Positions 40,022 through 48,758 are shown, counted from the stretch's first letter. The stretch is 64,000 nucleotides of DNA from Streptomyces tibetensis (GCF_007655005.1 NZ_SZVW01000024.1:62001-126000); one strand, 5' to 3'. Notes: a model not told the origin generated them from the sequence alone. Numbers and translations: made by a program.

Positions 40022-41665
40022 TCAGCTCTCCGCGAGCAGCTCGTCCGCGTCCACGATCCGGTACGCGTACCCCTGCTCCGCCAGGAAGCGCTGGCGGTGC
40101 GCGGCGAAGTCCTGGTCGATGGTGTCCCGGGCGACCACCGAGTAGAAGTGCGCCTGATGGCCGTCCGACTTGGGACGCAGCACCCGGCCGAGGCGCTGGG
40201 CCTCCTCCTGCCGGGAGCCGAAGGTGCCCGAGACCTGGATCGCGACCGTCGCCTCCGGCAGGTCGATCGAGAAGTTCGCGACCTTGGACACGACGAGCAC
40301 GCTGATCTCCCCCTCCCGGAAGGCGTCGAAGAGCTTTTCCCGCTGCGCGTTCGACGTCTCGCCCTTGATCACGGGCGCCCCGAGGTGCTCACCCAGCTCG
40401 TCCAGCTGGTCGATGTACTGCCCGATGACGAGGATCTGCTGCCCCGCGAACTTCCGGACCAGCGCCTCCGTGACCTTCCGCTTGGTCGCGGTCGTCGCAC
40501 AGAAGCGGTACTTCTCCTCCTGCTCGGCCGTCGCGTACGCGAGCCGCTCGGAGTCGGTCAGATTGACCCGGACCTCCACACAGTCGGCGGGCGCGATGTA
40601 GCCCTGTGCCTCGATCTCCTTCCACGGCGCGTCGAACCGCTTGGGGCCGATCAGGGAGAACACGTCCGACTCCCGGCCGTCCTCGCGGACCAGGGTGGCG
40701 GTCAGGCCGAGCCGCCGCCGCGCCTGGAGGTCGGCGGTGAACTTGAAGACCGGCGCGGGCAGCAGGTGCACCTCGTCGTAGACGATGAGCCCCCAGTCCC
40801 GGGAGTCGAACAGCTCCAGGTGCGGGTAGACGCCCTTTCGCCGGGTGGTCAGCACCTGGTACGTGGCGATGGTGACGGGCCGGATCTCCTTGCGGGTGCC
40901 GCTGTACTCGCCGATCTCCTCCTCGGTCAGCGAGGTCCGCTTCACCAGCTCGTGCTTCCACTGCCGCGCCGAGACGGTGTTCGTGACGAGGATGAGGGTG
41001 GTCGACTTCGCCTGGGCCATCGACCCGGCCCCGACCAGCGTCTTCCCGGCACCGCAGGGCAGGACGACGACGCCCGAACCGCCGTGCCAGAAGTTCTCCA
41101 CGGCCTGCTTCTGGTACGGCCGGAGCGCCCAGCCGTCCTCGGCCAGCTCGATGGCGTGCGCCTCGCCGTCGACGTACCCGGCGAGGTCCTCGGCGGGCCA
41201 GCCCAGCTTGAGCAGCGTCTGCTTGATCTGCCCGCGCTCGGAGGGGTGCACGGCGACCGTGTCCGGGTCGATGCGGGCGCCGACCAGGGGCGTGATCCTC
41301 TTCGATCTGAGGATCTCCTCCAGCACCGGGCGGTCGGTGGTGGTCAGGACCAGACCGTGCGTCGGGTGCTTGGACAGGGTGAGACGGCCGTAGCGGTCCA
41401 TCGTCTCGGCGATGTCGACGAGCAGCGCGTGCGGCACCGGGTAGCGGCTGTACTTCACGAGCGCGTCCACGACCTGCTCGGCGTCGTGGCCGGCCGCGCG
41501 GGCGTTCCACAGGCCGAGCGGGGTCACGCGGTAGGTGTGGATGTGCTCCGGCGCCCGCTCCAGTTCCGCGAACGGGGCGATGACTCGGCGGCAGTCGTCG
41601 GCCTGCTCGTGGTCGACTTCCAGGAGCAGGGTCTTGTCGGACTGGACGATCAGCGGACCATTCAC
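40022..41665 (-). CDS. XPB/Ssl2-type superfamily 2 DNA repair helicase
   Basis: 547 aa from a GTG at 41665 (AAAGGG about eight bases upstream), matching family starts at NGPLIVQSDKTLLLEVDH; a further upstream in-frame extension is rejected. The N-terminal damage-recognition-like domain is followed by LRPYQKQAVENFW, Walker A LPCGAGKTLVG, the DEVH box YDEVHLLP, motif III LGLTATLVREDGRE (with an RED-type loop), and the C-terminal helicase half GSRQEEAQRLGRVLRPK. Bacterial XPB homologues occur in actinobacteria and are linked to DNA repair and R-loop/transcription-coupled functions. The helicase-associated/WYL-like gene at 43964 lies nearby, a likely functional neighbour. Confidence 0.95.
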   Translation of the reverse strand: MNGPLIVQSDKTLLLEVDHEQADDCRRVIAPFAELERAPEHIHTYRVTPLGLWNARAAGHDAEQVVDALVKYSRYPVPHALLVDIAETMDRYGRLTLSKHPTHGLVLTTTDRPVLEEILRSKRITPLVGARIDPDTVAVHPSERGQIKQTLLKLGWPAEDLAGYVDGEAHAIELAEDGWALRPYQKQAVENFWHGGSGVVVLPCGAGKTLVGAGSMAQAKSTTLILVTNTVSARQWKHELVKRTSLTEEEIGEYSGTRKEIRPVTIATYQVLTTRRKGVYPHLELFDSRDWGLIVYDEVHLLPAPVFKFTADLQARRRLGLTATLVREDGRESDVFSLIGPKRFDAPWKEIEAQGYIAPADCVEVRVNLTDSERLAYATAEQEEKYRFCATTATKRKVTEALVRKFAGQQILVIGQYIDQLDELGEHLGAPVIKGETSNAQREKLFDAFREGEISVLVVSKVANFSIDLPEATVAIQVSGTFGSRQEEAQRLGRVLRPKSDGHQAHFYSVVARDTIDQDFAAHRQRFLAEQGYAYRIVDADELLAES

Positions 41666-41846
41666 GCGAGGCACCCTTTCTGTGGCCAAAGGACTCGGAC
41701 GGCTCGACAGCGCGACGCCTCGGCCAAACGTCCAGTGTGCCTGATCGACCGCGTCAGGTGGTGTGATCTGCGCGTCCGGTCGTACTGAATGCCTATTCAT
41801 CCCAACGTGTGGTGTGAATTCAGTTTTTCCCTCGCGGCCCCGAAGA

Positions 41847-43295
41847 ATGGCGCAGGTGCGCAACCCGACGACCACCACGCTCGGATACGCCCTCTTCGCC
41901 ACCCGCTGGCTCCAGGCCCCGCTGTACTTCGGGCTGGTGGCCGCCCAGGGCGTCTACGTCTACAAGTTCTTCAAGGAGCTCTGGACCTTAGTCCTGATGT
42001 GCGTGAGCGGGCACGCCACCGAGACGTACGTGATGCTCGCGGTGCTCAAGCTGGTCGACGTCGTCATGATCGCCAACCTGCTGATCATGGTGATCGTCGG
42101 CGGCTACGAGACGTTCGTCTCGCGCATCGGCCTCCAGGGCCACCGTGACCAGCCCGAATGGCTCTCGCACGTCAACTCCAACGTGCTGAAGGTCAAGCTC
42201 GCCACGGCGATCGTGGGCATCTCCTCGGTGCATCTGCTGCAGATGTTCGTGGACGTCCACCACACCTCCCACCACGCGCTGCTGTGGGGGACGGTGATCC
42301 ACATGGCGTTCATCGCCTCGGCGGCGATCCTCGCCTACATGTCGGGGCCGATGGTCGCGCAGGCGGACCGCGGCCACACCGACCGGGCACCGGCAGGGCA
42401 CGGGCAGGCGGGGCAGGCCCAGGCAGGGCACGCGCACGCACAGCACGCACCGGCCGGGCACGCGCACGCACAGCACGCACCGGCCGGGCACGCGCACGCA
42501 CAGCACGCACCGGCCGGGCACGCATGCGCACAGCACGCACCGGCCGGGCACGCGCACGCACAGCACGCACCGGCCGGGCACGCGCAGCCCGGGCACGCGC
42601 AGGCCGGGGACCAGGAGGAGAGCGACCGCGGAGACCGGCACCTGGCCCAGCCGGGACCCGAGGCCCCGGTGGTCACACCGGCCCTCCCTCGACAGCCCGG
42701 ACCGGACGCCGACGCCGACGCCGAGGCCCGGATCCGTGCCGCCGGCTTCCCCGCCCGCAAGCTGCTCGAGGACTTCGACCAGCAGCACCCCCGGGACTTC
42801 GACCGGGAGACCGTGGCGCGGCTGGGCAAGGCGGAGTTCGTCACCGCCCGGCGCAACGTGGTCCTCGTCGGGCCGCCCGGCACCGGCAAGACCCATCTCG
42901 CCGTCGCCCTGGGCGTCCGTGCCTGCCAGGCCGGGCAGCGGGTGCTGTTCGGGACGGCCGCCGAGTGGGCGGCCCGGCTCTCGGACGCCCGGGCCGCCGG
43001 CCGGCTCGACGCGGAGCTGACCGCTCTCGACGATCACCCCCTCCTGATCGTCGACGAGATCGGCTACACGCCCTTCGACGCGGCGACCGCGGGCCTGTTC
43101 TTCCGGCTCGTCGCCCACCGCTACGAGCGGGCCTCGCTGATCGTGACCAGCGACCGCCCGCTCGGCCGCTGGGACGAGGTCTTCGGCCCGTCCGCCCCGG
43201 CGATGACGGACCGCCTGGCCCATCACGCCGACATCGTGCGGCTCGACGGGGACAGCTATCGCACGCGCCGCGCTACTTCAGCGTGGGCAGACTGA
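41847..43295 (+). CDS. Fusion protein: UPF0114 (YqhA-like) membrane domain + His-rich repeats + IstB/DnaC-like AAA+ ATPase
   Basis: 482 aa. Residues 1-~172 are a complete UPF0114 membrane protein with four helices (LYFGLVAAQGVYVYKFF; VVMIANLLIMVIVGGYETFVSRI; KLATAIVGISSVHLLQMF; IHMAFIASAAILAYMSG). Residues 194-243 are five 10-residue GHAHAQHAPA repeats rich in histidine, then a polar linker. From ~295 an IstB-like ATPase follows: FPARKLLEDFD, Walker A GPPGTGKTH (342-350), LLIVDEIGYTPFD (~399) and the sensor VTSDRPLGRWDEVFG. The N-terminal part of a free-standing IstB is missing. No stop or frameshift interrupts the frame. IstB normally helps IS21 transposase IstA, which is absent here. A membrane-tethered ATPase is inferred. 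The start at 41847 has only a weak ribosome site. Confidence 0.85.
   Translation: MAQVRNPTTTTLGYALFATRWLQAPLYFGLVAAQGVYVYKFFKELWTLVLMCVSGHATETYVMLAVLKLVDVVMIANLLIMVIVGGYETFVSRIGLQGHRDQPEWLSHVNSNVLKVKLATAIVGISSVHLLQMFVDVHHTSHHALLWGTVIHMAFIASAAILAYMSGPMVAQADRGHTDRAPAGHGQAGQAQAGHAHAQHAPAGHAHAQHAPAGHAHAQHAPAGHACAQHAPAGHAHAQHAPAGHAQPGHAQAGDQEESDRGDRHLAQPGPEAPVVTPALPRQPGPDADADAEARIRAAGFPARKLLEDFDQQHPRDFDRETVARLGKAEFVTARRNVVLVGPPGTGKTHLAVALGVRACQAGQRVLFGTAAEWAARLSDARAAGRLDAELTALDDHPLLIVDEIGYTPFDAATAGLFFRLVAHRYERASLIVTSDRPLGRWDEVFGPSAPAMTDRLAHHADIVRLDGDSYRTRRATSAWAD
42426..42575 (+). repeat. 30-bp tandem repeat x5 inside the UPF0114-IstB fusion gene
   Basis: Five contiguous units at 42426, 42456, 42486, 42516 and 42546, beginning GGGCACGCGCACGCACAGCA. 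Only unit 4 differs (TGC for CAC). The period is in frame, each unit encoding GHAHAQHAPA. Degenerate units flank both sides. Copy number could vary between strains. Confidence 0.97.
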
Positions 43296-43461
43296 TGGTG
43301 TTGACCAGCGGACCCTCGACGCTGACCCCCTCGGTGACCAGTGGTTCCACGGCGGCGACCGGCAGGGGCAGCGGCGCCGCGGGTGCCGCTGCGGCCGAGG
43401 GCGCGAGCACCCCCACGAGCGCGACGGCACAGAGAGCGGCGGCGGGCAGGTTCTCACGCAT
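43273..43461 (-). CDS. Small secreted protein A
   Basis: 62 aa. A signal peptide (MRENLPAAALCAVALVGVLAPSAAA) is followed by ~37 mature residues rich in V, P, L (LPLPVAAVEPLVTEGVSVEG, ISLPTLK) with no cysteine. No family is recognised. AAAGG lies ~13 bases before the ATG. The 3' end overlaps the convergent fusion gene by 23 bp. A second tiny secreted-protein gene with the same orientation and a similar start lies 140 bp upstream, suggesting a pair. The role is unknown: surface, signalling or toxin-like peptides are all possible. Confidence 0.7.
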   Translation of the reverse strand: MRENLPAAALCAVALVGVLAPSAAAAPAAPLPLPVAAVEPLVTEGVSVEGPLVNTISLPTLK

Positions 43462-43599
43462 GGGGACGGCAGAGCCTTTCGGAGACTGACATCGGCGGAC
43501 GGCGACACCGCACCGCCGTGAGCCGGTTCGGGGACGCCCGGACCGGCCCGCGGAGCACGCGGGAGCGCATCGGACGGGTGCGGATCGGGCGGGTGCGGA

Positions 43600-43731
43600 T
43601 CAGACCTGCGGTGTCTCCAGGACGAGGCCGGCGACGTCGATGCTCACCGCGGAGGCCGGGGTGGCGAGGCCGCCGAACGTCATCAGGGCGGCGGTGACGA
43701 GGACGGCGGCGACTCGACGGACAGCGCGCAT
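43600..43731 (-). CDS. Small secreted protein B
   Basis: 43 aa from the ATG at 43731, with AAAGGAAT about 8-10 bases upstream; longer in-frame starts are not credible. A clear signal peptide (MRAVRRVAAVLVTAALMTFGG, cleavage after ASA) leaves a mature peptide of only ~15 residues (VSIDVAGLVLETPQV). The mature end resembles strands in protein A (VSVEG, ISLP). It could be a secreted signalling peptide or a truncated larger protein. It lies upstream of protein A on the same strand. The 232-bp gap before it shows nothing certain. Confidence 0.6.
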   Translation of the reverse strand: MRAVRRVAAVLVTAALMTFGGLATPASAVSIDVAGLVLETPQV

Positions 43732-43963
43732 GGGGGGAATTCCTTTCGGACGGCTCACAGGACACCCGGTGGCTGCCCCCGCGCGCACGGCGTGATGCGG
43801 CACGCCCGGAAAGGTCGCCCGAGCGTGGGAAATCCCCGGCGTGGCGTGCATGAACGCCCGCGCGCACCCGATCGGGTGACGCGGCCCGTCGACCGACAAG
43901 TCGCGCGCCGCAACCGACACCCCCGGGGGCCGGTCCGCGTCGTCGGCGCGTGACGCGGGGCCG

Positions 43964-46510
43964 TCAGCCCGCGTCGTCGGCGAGCTCGGCGACCCCGGTG
44001 ATCCGGTGCAGCGGATACGTACGGACCTCGTCCGCGGTGTGGTCGTACGCCGTGACGAAGCCGCCCTCGACGCGGATCGGGGCGATGACCCGCTGACTGG
44101 CGGTGCCCTCGGCGTTGACGTAGCCGATCCACACGGCCTCGCCGGTCAGAACGGCGGCCTGCATGGTCGCGAGGGTCTCGGCGGCGCCGGTGCGGGGCGG
44201 TTCGCCGTTGGCCGCCGGGGCGCTGCCCGGCTTGCGCGGGGCGGTGGAGGCGAGGTCGCCGGCCCGGATGGCGCGCAGCGCGGCCGCCAGGAGGGTGTCG
44301 TCGGGGACCGGCGGGCCGTCGGGGACCGGCTCGGGCGCGGCGCGGGGCGGGGTGCGGTGGGCCAGGGCGCGGGTGATCAGCACATCGCCCTCCGCGGACT
44401 CGGCGGCCGGCGCGAACCCCATCGCCCGCAGGCCCTCCAGGAGCCCCACCGGGTCGGCCTGGGCGGCCAGCACGGTCGGGGCCAGCCGGCGCAGCCCGAG
44501 CCCCGCGCCCCGCTTGTCGGCGAGGATCTCGCTGAGCACCGCGTCGTCGTCGCAGCGCACGTACGCCGAGGCCGCGCCGACCCGCAGATGGCCGTGCCGG
44601 CGGGCCACGTCGTCGATCAGGTACGCGAGCGGCTGCGGCACCGGCGTGCGGGAGTGCGCGGCGAGGAAGGCGTGCAGGTCGGAGGCGGCCTGACCGGCGT
44701 CCAGCGCGCGCCGCACCGAGCCGGGCGTGAACCGGTACACGGTCGCCCCACCCTTGGACTCGACGTCCGCCAGCACGCCCAGCATGTCCGCGAGCGGCCG
44801 CCGCAACGGTCCGGGCGCCACCGCCGTCAGGTCGGCCTGGAGCAGCACGTGGTCCAGCGGTTCGGGCAGCAGCGGCGCGAGAAGCCGGGCCGCGGCGGCG
44901 GAGGCCACGGCCTGTTCGGCCGGGGAGAGGGGAGCGGACGGGGCGGAGCGGTGGTGGTGGACGGGCAGCTTGTCGCCCGGCCCGGCGGGCTCCGCTTCCG
45001 GGCCCTTCGCGGCAGCCGCGGGAGCAGCGGGCGCGCCCAGCAGCGCCCGGCCCTGGGTCGACAGCGCGCCCCGGCCCGTGACGCCCAGCAGCTCCGCCTC
45101 GGACAGCGCCCACTCGGCGAGCCGGCCGCGCAGGTCGTCCTCGCGCCGGTCGCCGCGCAGGGGCCGCTCCCAGCGCAACCGGGCGAGCACCGACTCCGCG
45201 GCGGGCGCGGCGCCTTCCGGCAGCCCGGCGAGCAGCGCCAGCACCCGGTGCCGTACCTCGGGCGCCGCCGAGCGGTCCAGGCCGGGCCCGAGCGCCGACA
45301 GCGTCCGGTCCTTGGCGTCCCGCCCGCCCACCAGACCGGCCGTCCTGGTCGCCGCGAGCCACGCCGTGACCAGTCGCGACCAGCGCTCCGCAGGGGGCTG
45401 CTCGAGCCACTCGTCGTAGGCGGGGGTCGCCGCGTACCGTTCGTCGGCCTCGCCGTCGGAGGCGATCAGACCGGCCGCGTACGCCAGTTCCACCCAGAAC
45501 GCGGCCGTCGGCTCGGGCACGTCGAGGGCGACGGCGGTCCGCTTCAGGTCCCGCACGCTCAGCCCACCGGCCCGCAGCACCGCCGGCCCGCCCTCGTCCC
45601 AGTCCTTCAGCAGCTCCTCGACGGTCGCGAGCGCGGTGTACGCCTGACCGGCGGCGGTGCTGTCCACAACCTGTGGACGATGTGCGGCGGCCGCCTCGAC
45701 CACCGGCGGTACCGGCTCGGCCACCCGGTGCGCCAGACCCCGCCGCAGGTGCAGGGCGACCTCGCGCGGCAGGACGACCGTCCCGGGCGCCGTCGGCAGC
45801 AGCAGCCCGCGGTCCAGCAGCCAGCGCAGCCGGGGCGCCGGATCGGCGGTGACCTGCCCGTACGGCGGCCCCCACACCAGGCGTTCCAGTACGTCGAGGG
45901 AGTCGGCCGGGGCGTCGGCGAGCAGCGCGGCCATCCGGGCCCGGTCCGTGAACAGCCCGGCCAGGGCGGTCACCGCGGAGACCGAGTCGTGCGTCGAGGC
46001 CAGTCCGGCGGCGGCGACGATCTCCTGGATCCGGCCCGGGGACATCCCGGCGGTGGCCTCCTGGACCGTCGGGCCGAGCCCGGTCGGCGAGGGGTGCTGC
46101 GGCGAGGGGGCCAGCAGCTCACGCGCCGTGCGGAGCAGCCGCAGCCGGTCGTCGTCGCCCCACACCAGGGCCTGCTCGCGCAGCAGGCCGACGGCGTGCG
46201 GCAGGGCGGCGACGACGGCCGGGTCGGCGTCGTCCCCGGCCATGAGCCCGAGCAGCTCGCCGTACGTCGCCGGGTCCGCGGCCACGGCCAGCGCCTCCGC
46301 CGTCTGCAGCGCGAACCGGTCCAGCCGCTCCAGGGCCCGCACCACCGAGGCACGGGTGCCGGCACGCGTCGCGAGCTGGGTGAGGTCGGTGGGGACGGGC
46401 GTGATGAGATCCGGGCGGCTGCGCAGGAGCGCGCCCAGCGAAGCATCGCCCCGCGCGCGGAGCGCTTCCGCGAGGGAGCGGGGGGCCGGGGGCCTGTCCT
46501 CGGTGCTCAT
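43964..46510 (-). CDS. Helicase-associated (XPB-linked) protein with C-terminal WYL-like domain
   Basis: 848 aa from the ATG at 46510. It lacks Walker motifs. Winged-helix-like segments recur (SLGALLRSRPDLITPVPTDLTQLATRAGTRASVVRALERLD near the N-terminus; RPLADMLGVLADVESKGGATVYRFTPGSVRRALDAG). These match the helicase-associated domain that partners XPB in actinobacteria. The last ~60 residues (AVWIGYVNAEGTASQRVIAPIRVEGGFVTAYDHTADEVRTYPLHRITGV) form a WYL-like domain, usually a ligand or nucleic-acid sensor. It is transcribed in the same direction as the XPB gene, 2.3 kb upstream, with the fusion gene and two peptide genes between. Confidence 0.83.
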   Translation of the reverse strand: MSTEDRPPAPRSLAEALRARGDASLGALLRSRPDLITPVPTDLTQLATRAGTRASVVRALERLDRFALQTAEALAVAADPATYGELLGLMAGDDADPAVVAALPHAVGLLREQALVWGDDDRLRLLRTARELLAPSPQHPSPTGLGPTVQEATAGMSPGRIQEIVAAAGLASTHDSVSAVTALAGLFTDRARMAALLADAPADSLDVLERLVWGPPYGQVTADPAPRLRWLLDRGLLLPTAPGTVVLPREVALHLRRGLAHRVAEPVPPVVEAAAAHRPQVVDSTAAGQAYTALATVEELLKDWDEGGPAVLRAGGLSVRDLKRTAVALDVPEPTAAFWVELAYAAGLIASDGEADERYAATPAYDEWLEQPPAERWSRLVTAWLAATRTAGLVGGRDAKDRTLSALGPGLDRSAAPEVRHRVLALLAGLPEGAAPAAESVLARLRWERPLRGDRREDDLRGRLAEWALSEAELLGVTGRGALSTQGRALLGAPAAPAAAAKGPEAEPAGPGDKLPVHHHRSAPSAPLSPAEQAVASAAAARLLAPLLPEPLDHVLLQADLTAVAPGPLRRPLADMLGVLADVESKGGATVYRFTPGSVRRALDAGQAASDLHAFLAAHSRTPVPQPLAYLIDDVARRHGHLRVGAASAYVRCDDDAVLSEILADKRGAGLGLRRLAPTVLAAQADPVGLLEGLRAMGFAPAAESAEGDVLITRALAHRTPPRAAPEPVPDGPPVPDDTLLAAALRAIRAGDLASTAPRKPGSAPAANGEPPRTGAAETLATMQAAVLTGEAVWIGYVNAEGTASQRVIAPIRVEGGFVTAYDHTADEVRTYPLHRITGVAELADDAG

Positions 46511-46662
46511 CCGGTCCACGGTAGCGGGTCGCCCGCGGCGGCCGGGCCGATCGTGCGCGGCCTCGCCCCCGTACGCGGGACGGGCTTTTGGCCGCCCCGA
46601 GGGCACTCGCGGTACCGTCGTGCGACGGCGTCACGCAACGCACCCGCCCCGGAGGGGACTTC

Positions 46663-47679
46663 GTGGGGATTGAGAGCGACCAGGTCGTTTACGAGTATCT
46701 GAGCCGCGTCGGCGACGTGGCCCAGCAGCGGCAGTTGTCGTCGGCCACCCGCATGCGTCTGGTCGCGGACCTGCGCAACGAGATCGACAAGCGCCGCTCG
46801 AAGGCCACCGTCGACTCGCCCGCCGCCGTCCGCCGCATCCTGTCCCGCCTGGGCAGCCCCGACGACGTCGTGACCGCGGCGGCGGGCGGCACGACCGGTG
46901 AGCCCTACGGCGTCGCCCCCGCCTCCGTCCCGGTGCAGCGCGAAACCGAGCCGGAGGAGCGGGGCGAGCGGGCGAAGGGCGTCATGCGGCGCGTCGTACC
47001 GCGCCCCCGCCCGGCGCGGCCCGTCGAGGACCCGCACCCCGCGCCGTCCGACGGGGCGGCCCCGCCGCATCTGGCCGCCGGGCACGAGCTCGGGGACAGC
47101 GCGCTCCAGCCGGACTGGTGGCGGGTGGAGAGCGGCCCCTTCGGCGTGGGCGACGAGGTGCCGGGCTTCGTGGGCGGTGTGGAGCTGCCCGACCTGCTGA
47201 AGCCGCCGGCGCAACGGAAGGCGCAGCAGGAGAGGCCGGACGCCGAGGAGACGGCCCCGGCCGTGGAGGCGGCCGAGGTGGCGGACGCGGCCGACGTGAC
47301 CGGGAAGGGGGGCCGCCGCCGTCTGGTCCGCCTCCCCGCCGGGAACTGGAGCAACCCGCTCCTGCTGATCGCCGCCGGGCTCCTCGTCGCCGGTGCCGTG
47401 CTAGGCAACTGGTTCGTCCTGCTGCTCGGCTGGCTCATCGCCTACGCCTCCCGCCGCCTCACCCAGGCCGAGACCAAGTGGGCGGTCGTGATCCTGCCCG
47501 GCCTCTCCCTGGCGGGGGGCCTGGTCTGGCTGTGGGGCCGGATGAACGGCCGCTGGGGCACCCCGATCGCCGAGGGCCACATGAACGCGGCGGTGTCGGA
47601 GACCTGGCCGTGGGTGGTCAGGGGCGCGGCGGTGGCATCGGCACTGTTCCTGGTGTGGCGTTCACAGCGCTCGCGCTAG
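46663..47679 (+). CDS. Membrane protein with N-terminal HAAS-type signalling-like helices
   Basis: 338 aa from a GTG at 46663 with GGAGG seven bases upstream. The N-terminal ~60 residues (DQVVYEYLSRVGDVAQQRQLSSATRMRLVADLRNEIDKRRS...SRLGSPDDVVTAA) resemble the helical HAAS domain found before membrane segments in DUF1700-type proteins. A long charged, proline-rich linker follows. Three or four helices lie at the C-terminus (PLLLIAAGLLVAGAVLGNWFVLLLGWLIAYA, WAVVILPGLSLAGGLVWLWG, VVRGAAVASALFLVW). The function is unknown; HAAS domains often pair with PadR-like regulators, none of which is adjacent. The gene is divergent from the helicase-associated gene, 152 bp apart. Confidence 0.8.
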   Translation: MGIESDQVVYEYLSRVGDVAQQRQLSSATRMRLVADLRNEIDKRRSKATVDSPAAVRRILSRLGSPDDVVTAAAGGTTGEPYGVAPASVPVQRETEPEERGERAKGVMRRVVPRPRPARPVEDPHPAPSDGAAPPHLAAGHELGDSALQPDWWRVESGPFGVGDEVPGFVGGVELPDLLKPPAQRKAQQERPDAEETAPAVEAAEVADAADVTGKGGRRRLVRLPAGNWSNPLLLIAAGLLVAGAVLGNWFVLLLGWLIAYASRRLTQAETKWAVVILPGLSLAGGLVWLWGRMNGRWGTPIAEGHMNAAVSETWPWVVRGAAVASALFLVWRSQRSR

Positions 47680-47752
47680 CCGACGCCCCGGGGGTGTCCG
47701 CCGATCACAGCCGGACGTCTGCCGTTCACACCGCCTGGGCACAATGGCCCAT

Positions 47753-48367
47753 ATGGCACTCACCGTCGGCTTCGACCTCGACATGACCCTCATCGACTCC
47801 CGGCCCGGCATCCGCGCCTGCTACCAGGCACTGTCCGAGCGCACGGGCACGCACATCGACGCCGACCTGGCGGTCACGCGGCTCGGGCCGCCGCTGGCCG
47901 ATGAACTGATCAACTGGTTCCCGGCCGAGGAGATCCCGGTCATGGCGGACCTGTACCGGGAGATGTACCCGACGATCGCCATCGCCGCGACCCCGGCCCT
48001 GACCGGCGCCCGGGAGGCCATCGCGGCCGTACGGGAGGCCGGCGGACGCGCGATAGTCGTCACCGCCAAGTACGAGCCCAACGCCAAACTGCACCTCGCC
48101 CACCTGGGCATCGAGCCCGATGCCGTCATCGGCGACCTGTGGGCCGAGCAGAAGGCGGAGGCCCTGCGCGAGCACGACGCGGGCGTCTACGTCGGCGACC
48201 ACGTCGGGGACGTCCGCGGCGCCCGGGCCGCCGGGGCCCTCTCGGTCGCGGTGGCCACCGGCCCCTGCCCGCCGGAGGAACTGCGCGCGGCGGGCGCGGA
48301 CGTCGTCCTCACCGATCTGACCGAATTCCCGCGGTGGCTTTCGGACTACCGTCCCGCACGCGCCTGA
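47753..48367 (+). CDS. HAD-superfamily hydrolase (phosphoglycolate-phosphatase-like)
   Basis: 204 aa from the ATG at 47753 (another ATG three codons earlier is possible). Motif I FDLDMTLIDS, motif II VVTAKYEPN, motif III lysine near EQKAEAL, and motif IV YVGDHVGDVRGARAAG form a complete HAD site with a helical cap. Methionine replaces the usual glycine in DxDxT (DLDMT), as in several HAD phosphatases. The substrate is unknown. Its 3' end overlaps a convergent small membrane-protein gene by 22 bp. Confidence 0.92.
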   Translation: MALTVGFDLDMTLIDSRPGIRACYQALSERTGTHIDADLAVTRLGPPLADELINWFPAEEIPVMADLYREMYPTIAIAATPALTGAREAIAAVREAGGRAIVVTAKYEPNAKLHLAHLGIEPDAVIGDLWAEQKAEALREHDAGVYVGDHVGDVRGARAAGALSVAVATGPCPPEELRAAGADVVLTDLTEFPRWLSDYRPARA

Positions 48368-48594
48368 CGCCGGCCCGCTGCCACGGAACGCAGCACTCCC
48401 GCACCGGCCATCAGGAATCCGACGGCCATGAGCATGCTCAATCCGAACATGTACGTCGGAAAGGGAGTCGTCCCGAGCAACAGCGGGGCGACCGTGACCA
48501 GTGTGGCCAGGGCGCCGATGAAGAACACGACGGCTCCGGCCCGGACCAGGCGGTCACCGGGAGCGGCGGAATTCGTTTGGGTTTTGTCACGCAC
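48346..48594 (-). CDS. Small two-helix membrane protein
   Basis: 82 aa from a GTG at 48594. Two hydrophobic helices are seen (AGAVVFFIGALATLVTVAPLLLG and MFGLSMLMAVGFLMAGAGVL), joined by a short loop with TTPFPTY, between short charged ends. No family name is certain. No strong ribosome site precedes it, so the start is open. It lies divergent from the cold-shock-like gene and convergent with the HAD gene. Confidence 0.72.
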   Translation of the reverse strand: MRDKTQTNSAAPGDRLVRAGAVVFFIGALATLVTVAPLLLGTTPFPTYMFGLSMLMAVGFLMAGAGVLRSVAAGRRQARAGR

Positions 48595-48758
48595 CCGACC
48601 AGGGTAGTTCCCAGCGCGAAGGAACAACCGGGTGACGTCTTGTCACCGGCTGCCTGAGCATTAGCCTTGGTACCGGCGGGTCCGTACGACCCGCCCGAGT
48701 GCTATCAAGAGCCGTTTCCAGAAGCAGTTTTCCGACGAGTACGAGGACGAGGACAGAC

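Noticed and set aside
42426..42575. Possible CRISPR-like array (also considered at 39790-39997 and 30821-31260)
   Set aside because: Units are contiguous without unique spacers, one array is inside a coding frame, and no cas genes are present. These are minisatellites.
41700..43300. Intact IS21-type insertion sequence around the IstB-like domain
   Set aside because: No IstA transposase, no terminal inverted repeats and no target duplication are seen; only the ATPase domain is present, fused to UPF0114.
44006..46702. 898-codon plus-strand frame opposite the helicase-associated gene
   Set aside because: Very high R/G/Q content without motifs, no ribosome site, and antisense to a conserved protein.
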